A DNA stretch of 7,604 nucleotides. Source: Candidatus Martarchaeota archaeon (lineage in GTDB: Archaea; Micrarchaeota; Micrarchaeia; Micrarchaeales; CABMGC01). Within the stretch, counting starts at the first letter, position 1. Every line of letters begins with the position of its first letter. This document shows positions 1 through 6,035 of this stretch, one piece after another. The notes under the pieces are model-generated. The model was not told the origin of the DNA. It searched no databases and saw nothing but the letters and a program-made list of their open reading frames with translations. The translations under genes were made by a program, and so were the position numbers. Location: the NCBI GenBank assembly GCA_023485825.1, contig JAMCZF010000039.1, forward strand, positions 1 through 7,604. The letters run 5' to 3'.

Positions 1-20
1 CGCTCGCGGAAGTACCTTAT

Positions 21-67
21 GCGGGCGGGGATACCGCCGGCTTCGCCGGCGGAGAGGACCCGCCCGT
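21..67. other. GC-rich two-part hairpin with internal loop, function unknown
   Basis: GGGCGGG at 23-29 pairs perfectly with CCCGCCC at 59-65, and the outer pairs 22-66 and 21-67 can add to it. Inside, CCGCCGG at 34-40 pairs with CCGGCGG at 46-52 around a short CTTCG loop. Between the two stems lies an asymmetric internal loop, GATA at 30-33 facing AGAGGA at 53-58. The stem is much richer in GC than its surroundings. It could be the 3' structure of an upstream transcript or part of a small RNA on either strand. No tRNA, 5S, SRP or RNase P signature was recognised. The pairing is directly visible; the function is unknown. Confidence 0.45.
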
Positions 68-71
68 GCGT

Positions 72-99
72 GGGGTTTATAAGGGGTGAAACCCCTTAT
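72..99. other. Pair of mutually exclusive perfect hairpins
   Basis: Two perfect helices compete for the same CCCC at 92-95. GGGGTTT (72-78) can pair with AAACCCC (89-95). Alternatively ATAAGGGG (79-86) can pair with CCCCTTAT (92-99) around the loop TGAAA. Only one can form at a time. No oligo-U run follows on the + strand, so this is not a typical archaeal terminator. The segment also contains TTTATAA (76-82), which reads as a TATA-like box on either strand. It lies 30 bases upstream of the glyS TATA box. It may be a regulatory fold or chance symmetry. Confidence 0.4.
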
Positions 100-121
100 G
101 TCATAGGACTCCAAAATAAAC

Positions 122-138
122 AAAATTCATATATAAAT
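122..138 (+). promoter_or_regulatory. Archaeal promoter (BRE/TATA) for the glyS unit
   Basis: TATATAAAT at 130-138 is a near-ideal archaeal TATA box, and the purine-rich AAAATT just upstream can act as BRE. Transcription would be expected to start about 25 bases downstream, near 158-162, leaving a leader of about 30 bases before the ATG at 193. This placement argues against starting glyS further upstream, because the promoter would then lie inside the coding region. Confidence 0.6.
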
Positions 139-183
139 AGCTTGTCGGTTGATTACTATTGGCTTTTCAAGCGCAAGCTAAAC

Positions 184-187
184 GGTG
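184..187 (+). promoter_or_regulatory. Ribosome binding site deciding the glyS start
   Basis: GGTG matches the archaeal Shine-Dalgarno core (GGAGGTGAT) and sits 5 bases before the ATG at 193. The in-frame ATG at 19 has no such site and lies upstream of the TATA box. Confidence 0.6.
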
Positions 188-192
188 TAAAA

Positions 193-1668
193 ATGCCTGA
201 AAGCAAAAAGGAGAACAAGGCATACTCAATAATAGAACGCAGGGGCATATTCTACCCTGCGTTTGATCTGTACAACGCCTCAAGCGGTTTCTACGATTAT
301 GGCGCCATAGGGCTCCGCATATTGAGGGGCATCGAGGGCGCATGGCGCAACATATTTGTAAACGGCATAGGCGCTACGGAGATACAGACGACCGACATAG
401 TGCCAGAGATAGTCCTCAAGGCGAGCGGGCACGTTTCCACTTTCACAGACCCGGTAATAGACTGCAAGACATGCAAGAGCTCATTCAGGGCGGACAAGCT
501 TCTCGAGGAGCACTATGAGAAGAAGCACGACGCCGCGGGGCTCGCCGCGTTGAAGAAGTTCGACAAGAAGGACATGCAGGCAAAGATTGATGAATACAAG
601 ATACGCTGCCAGCGGTGCGGCGGGGAGCTGCACGGGATAGAAGATGTCAACCTGATGTTCAGGACGCACCTCGGCCACGGCCCAGACAATGTCGCTTACC
701 TGAGGCCAGAGACCGCCCAGGGAATATTCGTCGACTTCAAGAACATCTTCAGGATTTACGGGTTGAGGCTTCCTACGGCGATAGCGCAGTCGGGCAAGGC
801 CTACAGGAACGAGATATCGCCCAGGCAGCAGCTAGTCCGCATGCGTGAGTTCCACCAGATGGAGACAGAGATATTCTTCGACCCCGGCGCCGAGCAGAAA
901 AGATTCAATGCCGTTGATCTGGATGCACTCCTCTCCGAGGAGATAAGCTTCGTCTACCGCGGCGGCAGGGAGTCAAGGGAAACGCTGCGCGCCCTGCTCA
1001 AAAACGGACAGATACCTAACAAGCTCTTTGCGATGTGCGTTTACATGGAAGCGAGGCTTCTTGACACAATCGGGATACCAAAGAACCTGTACAGGTTCAG
1101 GGAGGTTGAGAGGGAGGAGCTGCCGCACTACTCAAAGGGCAACGTTGATTTGGAGATAAGCACCTCATACGGCTGGATAGAGGTGTCTGGCAACGCTTAC
1201 AGGGCAGACTGGGATCTGTCGCAGCATGCGAAGCAGTCCGGCAAGGAGATAGCGGTGCTTGGCGACGGCAAAAAGATAACGCCGCACGTCGTAGAGGCGA
1301 GTATAGGCCTCGACCGCCTGTTCATATCCCTTCTCGACACCGCGGCGCAGGAGGGCAGGGACCGCGGCTGGGAGTGGCTGAGGCTCAGCGAGAGCGTTGC
1401 GCCGTACAAGTATGCGGTGTTACCACTGCAGAAGGACGCGAAGCTGGAGGATATGGCCGCAAGGCTGCAGGCCGGGCTGTCGGAAAGAGGGGTAGCATCC
1501 TATTATTCTGCATCAGGAAGCATCGGCAAGCGCTATGCCAAGTCGGACGAGATAGGGGTTCCGTACGCCATAACCGTGGACTTCCAAAGCCTTGACGATG
1601 GGACTGTGACAGTGCGGGACCGCGACACGGCGAAGCAGGTCCGCAAGAAGGCCGGCGATATAAAATGA
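193..1668 (+). CDS. glyS: Glycyl-tRNA synthetase (class II, homodimer type)
   Basis: This enzyme attaches glycine to tRNA(Gly) in the cytoplasm, using ATP. The 491-residue protein shows the GlyRS signature RPETAQGIF (R171-F179) and class II motif 2 (YRNEISPR around R205-R211, then VRMREFHQMETE at 215-226). Motif 3 is EASIGLDR (E368-R375). A zinc-type pair of Cys sites is present, C91/C94 and C139/C142. The C-terminal anticodon-binding domain (about 403-491) contains SGSIGKRYAKSDEIG and a TVTVRDRDT segment, both typical of the family. The frame is open back to the window edge, but the extra 58 residues resemble nothing in the family and would cover the TATA box, so the ATG at 193 preceded by GGTG was chosen. 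It is shorter than many archaeal GlyRS proteins (about 570 residues) and close to the compact bacterial homodimeric form (about 500). Its TGA overlaps the next ATG (ATGA, 1665-1668), indicating translational coupling to the glycosylase gene. Confidence 0.97.
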   Translation: MPESKKENKAYSIIERRGIFYPAFDLYNASSGFYDYGAIGLRILRGIEGAWRNIFVNGIGATEIQTTDIVPEIVLKASGHVSTFTDPVIDCKTCKSSFRADKLLEEHYEKKHDAAGLAALKKFDKKDMQAKIDEYKIRCQRCGGELHGIEDVNLMFRTHLGHGPDNVAYLRPETAQGIFVDFKNIFRIYGLRLPTAIAQSGKAYRNEISPRQQLVRMREFHQMETEIFFDPGAEQKRFNAVDLDALLSEEISFVYRGGRESRETLRALLKNGQIPNKLFAMCVYMEARLLDTIGIPKNLYRFREVEREELPHYSKGNVDLEISTSYGWIEVSGNAYRADWDLSQHAKQSGKEIAVLGDGKKITPHVVEASIGLDRLFISLLDTAAQEGRDRGWEWLRLSESVAPYKYAVLPLQKDAKLEDMAARLQAGLSERGVASYYSASGSIGKRYAKSDEIGVPYAITVDFQSLDDGTVTVRDRDTAKQVRKKAGDIK

Positions 1669-2576
1669 CGGGCGCGGGCGCAGATGTGCAGTTCCACACC
1701 ATTCCAAATGTCAATGACCTTAACATACGCGCCAGCGTGGAGAGCGGCCAGCCGCTCACGTTCCATGCCGGCTACGCGCTTGACGACGGAGCCGAGCGCC
1801 TCGAGTATGCGACTGACAAGGGCGTCATAAAGATCAGAAGGGAGAGGGCGCGGCCCAGCAGCCTGCAGTACTCGTTCACCGGAGGCTACACATGGCGCTC
1901 GGCAAGGGATGAGATAACCACTAGATTCGGGCTGTCGCATGACATGCATCAGATATACTCGCGCATAAGGACAGACAGCTTCATGGAAAGCGCCGTAAGC
2001 TCGCTTTACGGCATGAGGGTTACAGAGAACAGGCCCTGGGAGGCCGCCCTGTGTTTCATTGTGTCGCAATTCAACAACATGAAGAGGATACGCGGCACAA
2101 TCAGGAGCATGGTGCACAGGTTTGGCGACGACATAGAAACTGACGGCGTAGAGGCGCGCCTGTTTCCGTCGCCAGAGGCCATATCGAATGCGAGCGTGGC
2201 AGATCTCATGGCATGCGGCGCAGGATTCCGCGCACGATACATAAAAAACGCCGCGCATGTTTTTGCGGAGAACCCCGAGCTCTCAAGCATGCACGGCCTC
2301 GAATATGATGAGTTAAAAAAGCGGCTCATGGGAATCGGCGGCGTAGGGGACAAGGTGGCCGACTGCATCCTTCTGTTCGGCTATGGGAAGCACGAGGCAT
2401 TCCCGGTAGACGTCTGGATAAAGCGGGTGGTTGAAGAGGTATACTTCAACGGAAAGGGGCAGAAGGCAGCAAGCATACATGATTTCGCCAACGAGAGATG
2501 GGGGAAGCACGCAGGCTATGCGCAACAGTACATTTTCGAGTTCGGCAGAAGGAACAAGATCGGTGTGAGAAAATGA
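1665..2576 (+). CDS. ogg: OGG1-type 8-oxoguanine DNA glycosylase/AP lyase
   Basis: The 303-residue protein has the full OGG1 plan: an N-terminal OGG_N-like domain (about 1-115), then a helix-hairpin-helix-GVD glycosylase domain. In the segment GIGGVGDKVADC, K230 matches the Schiff-base lysine (human K249) and C234 the 8-oxoG pocket cysteine (human C253). D249 in PVDV matches catalytic D268; the Lys-Asp spacing of 19 equals that of human OGG1. Q287 and F291 in YAQQYIF match Q315 and F319, and R141 in NNMKRI matches R154, which senses the opposite cytosine. Differences are F136 where human has N149, and Trp after PVDV where human has H270. Family knowledge indicates it removes 8-oxoguanine opposite C and nicks the abasic site. 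No Fe-S cysteine cluster is present, which argues against MutY/Nth. Its start overlaps the glyS stop, and its own TGA overlaps the next start (ATGA, 2573-2576). Substrate range is inferred from residues only. Confidence 0.9.
   Translation: MTGAGADVQFHTIPNVNDLNIRASVESGQPLTFHAGYALDDGAERLEYATDKGVIKIRRERARPSSLQYSFTGGYTWRSARDEITTRFGLSHDMHQIYSRIRTDSFMESAVSSLYGMRVTENRPWEAALCFIVSQFNNMKRIRGTIRSMVHRFGDDIETDGVEARLFPSPEAISNASVADLMACGAGFRARYIKNAAHVFAENPELSSMHGLEYDELKKRLMGIGGVGDKVADCILLFGYGKHEAFPVDVWIKRVVEEVYFNGKGQKAASIHDFANERWGKHAGYAQQYIFEFGRRNKIGVRK
2562..2565 (+). promoter_or_regulatory. Ribosome binding site deciding the translin-family start
   Basis: GGTG sits inside the end of the glycosylase gene, 7 bases before the ATG at 2573. 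It supports that start, which forms an ATGA overlap, over an in-frame ATG at 2498 deep inside the upstream gene. Confidence 0.5.
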
Positions 2577-3142
2577 TAAGCGGGATTGACGAGATAGAAA
2601 AGGAGCTGCTTGCCTTGCAGGAAGCAAAGGACAATGTCATGGACCTCTCTAGGGAGGTGGTCAGGCAGGCCGGAAAGGCAATAACGTTCATACACGCAGA
2701 TGACAAGAGGGGCGCTGCAAAGGCACTTGAAGACTTGAGGGCAAGCGCGAAGAAGCTTCAAAAGATAGACAAGGGATTCGAGTACAACTCCATTCAAGCG
2801 CATCAGGAGTACGTGGAAGCATGTGCGCTAAGCGTCATGGTCAACGAGTCGAGGATCCCCTCCATGGAGGAGCTGGACGCCAATTGCGTGTCTTACCTGC
2901 TCGGCCTGCTGGACTCTGTCGGAGAACTCAAGCGCTACTCAACCGACCGTCTCAGGAAGAACGAAAGAGCGAAGGCGGAGAAGTGCTACGACCTGATGCT
3001 TGAGATATACGACTCAACGGTTCCGATGCGCTTCGCGAATTCGCTTGTGCCGGAATTCAGGAAGAAGCAGGATGTCGCCCGCACGCAGATAGAGCGCCTC
3101 AGCAGCGAGCTCCTTCTCTCCAGATCCGATGCGTCATTGTAG
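2573..3142 (+). CDS. Translin-family protein, Trax-like (archaeal C3PO-type)
   Basis: This is a 189-residue, almost entirely helical, charged protein with no signal peptide or membrane segment. It matches the translin family in order: a SREVVRQAGKAI helix near the N-terminus, AHQEYVEA (76-83), PSMEEL, YLLGLLDSVGELKR (about 108-121), and a C-terminal KKQDVARTQIERLSSEL helix. The acidic residues that form the RNase site in the Trax subunit of eukaryotic C3PO appear conserved: E79 and E82 in QEYVEA, and D114 and E118 in LDSVGEL. It is therefore more Trax-like (catalytic) than translin-like (RNA-binding only). The A. fulgidus relative is known to form a hollow octamer around RNA, so a homo-octameric endoribonuclease acting on small or structured RNA, perhaps tRNA fragments, is inferred. 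It is the last gene of the glyS unit, joined by an ATGA overlap. The physiological substrate is unknown. Confidence 0.85.
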   Translation: MISGIDEIEKELLALQEAKDNVMDLSREVVRQAGKAITFIHADDKRGAAKALEDLRASAKKLQKIDKGFEYNSIQAHQEYVEACALSVMVNESRIPSMEELDANCVSYLLGLLDSVGELKRYSTDRLRKNERAKAEKCYDLMLEIYDSTVPMRFANSLVPEFRKKQDVARTQIERLSSELLLSRSDASL

Positions 3143-3163
3143 CACGCCCGGCTCGCGCCCAGC

Positions 3164-3174
3164 AAAGATATATG
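3164..3174 (+). promoter_or_regulatory. Probable promoter for the asparaginase-like gene
   Basis: AAAG (3164-3167, BRE-like) is followed directly by ATATATG (3168-3174, TATA-like) in the gap after the translin-family gene. The expected start of transcription is near 3196. That is also the position of an in-frame ATG (3196-3198), so a leaderless message with a 14-residue longer protein is possible. Confidence 0.4.
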
Positions 3175-3237
3175 AATGTGAATACCGCAATACTTATGCG
3201 CTATTTGCCGCGGTGTGGGACGGCAGAGAGTGTAAGC

Positions 3238-4377
3238 ATGCCACCGGAGAAGTCCATAGCCATAATCACCGCAGGCGGAAGCATATACAGCGGCAGCCAC
3301 AGCGGGGACGCGAAGAAAAATGGCATTGCGATAGAGGGGCTTCTGGGCCGACTGGGGTACACGGAAAGGGACGGCATATTCGTTTCGGGAAACGACGGCA
3401 CGGCCATCAGGGTAATCAGCCTATTCGACAAGGTCGGCATGCACATAACAGCGGACGACAGGATGTCCCTCGCCAAAAAGGCGCACGACCTCCTTCTAAG
3501 CCATGACGGCATAATCATAACGCATGACACCGACTCGCTCGCCATAACTGCACACGACCTCGCGCTGTGGATGCACAATCCGCTCGGCGCCATAACGATT
3601 ACCGGTGTGCGAAAAAACCCTGCAGACGAATACAGTGAAGCCTGCGCAAACATTCACAACGCAATAGTCTTCACCCGCGACGGAGTCTGCGGCGTGTTCG
3701 TCGTGTCGAACGGCCAGGTGCTCGACAGCGCCGGCGTATTCGAATATGTTGACCCGCAGCTCGGGCCGCAGACCTTCGAAAGCGTATACGGGCCAGTCGC
3801 CTACATAGAGGATTACATGATAGAATACGTCAGGCAGCAGCCTGGCATAAGGTCTCCGCACGCCCTGCCGGGCCTTGACATGAAGTACAACTCTAATGTG
3901 GTTATGCTAAACTCGATGGCCATAGAGAGGGCTACGCTGGCTGAGCAGGCGAAGGGAAAGGACGGGGTGGTTATAAAGCCGGGCGCATCGGGCGCGCTTC
4001 CCGTGCACCTGCATGCCGTCGTGCGCGATGTAGCGAAAAGGAAGGCGGTAGTAATATCGCAGAGCTATGTGAATGCGAGTGAACGCGGAGCATATGACGC
4101 CGCATACGCGGCGGTGAAGCTCGGCGCAGCCATAGGGTCCGCGGCACCGTTCTTCGACCTTGAAAATCTCAGATATACGTTGGGCTGCCAGGCCGGGAAA
4201 AACACAGATCCCCTGGAAGCGAAGAGGATGTTCATACGCAACAAGGAAGCCCTGCAGTTCATGCAGCTCCAGAGGGCGCCTGCCCTTGCATGCAGCGCGG
4301 CAAACATATTCGGGAATGTGCTGCGCGGCCTGCCCAACGGCACCAAAACAGAAAGCTTAAAAGTGGGTAATCACTAA
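3238..4377 (+). CDS. Divergent asparaginase-family protein (GatD/AnsA-like)
   Basis: The 379-residue protein has the type I/II L-asparaginase fold, which normally hydrolyses Asn to Asp plus ammonia, or serves in GatD to release ammonia from Gln. The N-terminal strand and nucleophile loop read IITAGGSI (usual form TGGTI), putting Ser15 where the first catalytic Thr sits. The second motif is THDTDS (usual HGTDT), keeping T98 and D99. Counting back from the conserved FESV segment, the position of the catalytic Lys (E. coli AnsB K162) is Glu169, and the usual Asp of the SSDxxxNL segment is Glu134. The C-terminal half retains a KPGASGALPVH loop and VVISQSY. The extra N-terminal domain of true GatD is absent and no gatE is visible. 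The chosen ATG puts the first strand right after the start; ATGs at 3196 and 3172 are alternatives, and the ribosome binding site is weak. Membership of the family is clear; enzymatic activity is doubtful. The gene ends 33 bases before gatC, so a link to amidotransferase function is possible. Confidence 0.8.
   Translation: MPPEKSIAIITAGGSIYSGSHSGDAKKNGIAIEGLLGRLGYTERDGIFVSGNDGTAIRVISLFDKVGMHITADDRMSLAKKAHDLLLSHDGIIITHDTDSLAITAHDLALWMHNPLGAITITGVRKNPADEYSEACANIHNAIVFTRDGVCGVFVVSNGQVLDSAGVFEYVDPQLGPQTFESVYGPVAYIEDYMIEYVRQQPGIRSPHALPGLDMKYNSNVVMLNSMAIERATLAEQAKGKDGVVIKPGASGALPVHLHAVVRDVAKRKAVVISQSYVNASERGAYDAAYAAVKLGAAIGSAAPFFDLENLRYTLGCQAGKNTDPLEAKRMFIRNKEALQFMQLQRAPALACSAANIFGNVLRGLPNGTKTESLKVGNH
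4351..4363 (+). promoter_or_regulatory. Possible internal promoter for gatCAB
   Basis: GAAAG (4351-4355, BRE-like) followed by CTTAAAAG (4356-4363, TATA-like) lies in the last codons of the asparaginase-like gene. It would start transcription near 4385, ahead of gatC at 4411. The same AAAG-plus-A/T box appears before the asparaginase-like gene and before aspS. The gatCAB genes may also be read through from upstream. Confidence 0.35.
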
Positions 4378-4404
4378 TGCTTAGCATAGCGTGCGTCAAG
4401 CGCG

Positions 4405-4414
4405 CCATGCATGG
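4405..4414. repeat. Perfect 10-base palindrome over the gatC start
   Basis: CCATGCATGG is a perfect palindrome that contains the chosen gatC start codon (4411-4413). It could be a small operator or be due to chance. No second copy was noticed in the window. Confidence 0.3.
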
Positions 4415-4692
4415 TTTACATGGACGACAAAGAGTTCAGCAGGCTCCTGAGCATATGCCGTATACATCTAAGAGAGAGCGAAAGGGCAGCGATAAAGAGG
4501 GATGTAGATGAAGTGCTCGAGTATTTTAACAGCCTAGAAAGCGTCGATACAAATGGCGTAATAGAGGCATACCATCCCGTTGCAGTAGGGGAAAAGCTGC
4601 GCGAAGACGCCCCCTCGGAATTCCCCGACATCGGCATCATACTGAAGAATGCGAAGACATACCGCTTCTACGTTGTGGGTCCGAACATATGA
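4411..4692 (+). CDS. gatC: Asp/Glu-tRNA amidotransferase subunit C
   Basis: This is the small scaffold subunit (93 residues) that wraps around GatA and GatB in the GatCAB amidotransferase. It shows the family pattern: an N-terminal helical pair (FSRLLSICRIHLRESERAAI), a central DEVLEYFNSLESVDT segment (about 32-46; the usual form is a yve-L-evDT type), and the conserved LREDAPSEF near residue 63. Two nearby in-frame ATGs, 4411 and 4420, could start it, and neither has a clear ribosome binding site; the longer form is given. Its TGA overlaps the gatA ATG (ATGA, 4689-4692), as expected for subunits made in fixed ratio. Confidence 0.92.
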   Translation: MVYMDDKEFSRLLSICRIHLRESERAAIKRDVDEVLEYFNSLESVDTNGVIEAYHPVAVGEKLREDAPSEFPDIGIILKNAKTYRFYVVGPNI

Positions 4693-6035
4693 GCAGCATA
4701 ACCGAGTTCCTTGAAAAGGAGAAGCCCAGCGGCTATACCGGCAAAATGCTTAAGGAGCTCTCGAAGCTCAACGAAGAGCTCAATGCGTTCAACAACATAG
4801 CGGATTCGCTTGGAAGCGGCATGCCGTTCAGCGTCAAGGACAACATCTGCGTAAAAGGCATAGAGACAACGGCATCATCAAGGATGCTCGAGGGATACAT
4901 CCCGGCCTTCAACGCGACAGTAGTGCAGCGCATGCTGGACAGCGGATTTTCATTCATCGGCAAGACCAACATGGACGAGTTCGGCTTCGGCTCATTTGGG
5001 CTTAATTCCACGAAGCCCGCCAGGAACCCTTTCGACGTACGCTATGTTGCAGGAGGCAGCAGCAGCGGCGCTGCCGTAGCAACATCTATACTCAAGTACC
5101 ACGTGGCGATAGCCGAGTCCACCGGCGGCTCGATATCTACGCCAGCTGCGTTCTGCGGCGTAGTTGGGTTCACTCCAACGTACGGCGCGCTGTCGAGGTA
5201 CGGCCTCATAGACTATGCAAACTCGCTCGACAAGATCGGGATAATGGCGAGGCATGCTGATGATGTTAGGTCGGTGTTCGACAAGGTGAGGGGCGCGGAC
5301 GCGAAAGACACCACCTCAATAGAGGGGGAGTACCGGCGTGAGGTAAGCAAGAAGATAATACTCCCCGACCAGCTCACCAAAGGCATCGACGAGGACGTGG
5401 AATCGGGATTCGCAAGGCTCGTGGAAAAGCTGGAGGGCATGGGCTACAAGACCGTCCACAGGAGCATACCGTTCATAGACAAGGCCATCCCCGCATACTA
5501 CACCATAGCCATGGCAGAAGCATCAACGAACCTTGCGAGATACTCGGGCTTCAAGTACGGATACAGGAATGAGGACTTCACGCAGCATTACAACCAGTTC
5601 TTCACGAATGCGAGGGAGAGGTTCGGCCTCGAAGCAAAGCGCAGGATAGTCCTCGGCACATTCGTCAGGAGCGCCAGCGTGCGCGACGAGTACTACTCGA
5701 AGGCGCTAAAGGTGCGCAGGCTTTTGATCAAGGAACTGGGGAAGGCTCTGCAGGACGGGTTCATCCTCTCCCCAGTCATGCCGATAAAGGTGCCCACGTT
5801 TGAGGAGGTAAAGGAGCTTACCGCTCTGGAGAACTACAAGATGGACGTGATGACGATACCGCCCAATCTCTGCGGCCTGCCGCATGTCTCATTCCCATAC
5901 GCTTACCACAAGGGCATGCCCCTTGCCGCGCAGCTCGTCGCCGGCCACTGGGGGGACCATGCAGTACTCGGTATTGTAGAGGAATGGGAGAGGCACTTCG
6001 ACTACAAATTCAAGTACAATATAGGTGAACTGTGA
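4689..6035 (+). CDS. gatA: Asp/Glu-tRNA amidotransferase subunit A (glutaminase)
   Basis: GatA is the amidase-signature subunit that hydrolyses glutamine and sends ammonia to GatB. The 448-residue protein has the complete Ser-cisSer-Lys triad: K50 in PFSVKDN, S124 in AGGSSSG and S148 in STGGSIS. The spacing of 24 between the two serines equals that of known amidases. Further family marks are FCGVVGFTPTYG and SRYGLIDYANSLDKIG (about 155-183), EAKRRIVLGTF (315-325), and D386 in MDVMTIPPNLCGLP. The last two regions match the S. aureus GatA residues that hold the glutamine. The usual DTGGSIR reads STGGSIS here, so Asp is replaced by Ser (S144) and Arg by Ser (S150). The length is a little under the usual 470-490. 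It overlaps gatC by 4 bases, and its TGA shares one base with the gatB ATG. An active glutaminase is expected, so GatCAB should not need the upstream asparaginase-like protein for ammonia. Confidence 0.96.
   Translation: MSSITEFLEKEKPSGYTGKMLKELSKLNEELNAFNNIADSLGSGMPFSVKDNICVKGIETTASSRMLEGYIPAFNATVVQRMLDSGFSFIGKTNMDEFGFGSFGLNSTKPARNPFDVRYVAGGSSSGAAVATSILKYHVAIAESTGGSISTPAAFCGVVGFTPTYGALSRYGLIDYANSLDKIGIMARHADDVRSVFDKVRGADAKDTTSIEGEYRREVSKKIILPDQLTKGIDEDVESGFARLVEKLEGMGYKTVHRSIPFIDKAIPAYYTIAMAEASTNLARYSGFKYGYRNEDFTQHYNQFFTNARERFGLEAKRRIVLGTFVRSASVRDEYYSKALKVRRLLIKELGKALQDGFILSPVMPIKVPTFEEVKELTALENYKMDVMTIPPNLCGLPHVSFPYAYHKGMPLAAQLVAGHWGDHAVLGIVEEWERHFDYKFKYNIGEL
6024..6028 (+). promoter_or_regulatory. 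Ribosome binding site deciding the gatB start
   Basis: GGTGA lies in the last codons of gatA. It is 6 bases before the ATG at 6035 but only 3 bases before the in-frame GTG at 6032, which favours the ATG. Confidence 0.5.

Noticed and set aside
3..89. Tail of an upstream + strand protein ending at TGA 87-89
   Set aside because: The frame is open from the window edge and gives a plausible-looking 28-residue tail, but it is short, two other frames are open too, and nothing is recognisable. It cannot be decided without sequence to the left.
21..100. tRNA or other known structural RNA gene in the leader
   Set aside because: No cloverleaf, T-loop GGTTCNANNC, box C/D or SRP/RNase P signature could be matched.
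19..192. N-terminal extension of glyS from the upstream ATG
   Set aside because: The added 58 residues do not resemble GlyRS and are encoded by the hairpins and the TATA box. A good ribosome binding site precedes the ATG at 193.
1385..1759. 124-codon minus-strand frame across the glyS/ogg junction
   Set aside because: It is antisense to conserved GlyRS and OGG segments, has low complexity and no ribosome binding site.
1533..2258. 241-codon open frame on the minus strand
   Set aside because: It lies opposite glyS and the glycosylase gene, both of which have clear families. Its sequence is rich in Cys, His and Arg with no recognisable domain, as expected for an antisense shadow in GC-rich coding DNA.
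3143..3163. Terminator after the translin-family gene
   Set aside because: The bases after the stop are GC-rich without an oligo-T run, so no archaeal terminator can be supported.
3129..3506. 125-codon + strand frame between the translin-family gene and the asparaginase-like gene
   Set aside because: It overlaps the asparaginase-like gene in another frame and has a basic, His/Arg-rich composition typical of frame-shifted coding sequence.
3238..4377. Calling the asparaginase-like gene gatD
   Set aside because: True GatD has an additional N-terminal domain and a GatE partner. Neither is visible, and the catalytic Lys position is Glu.
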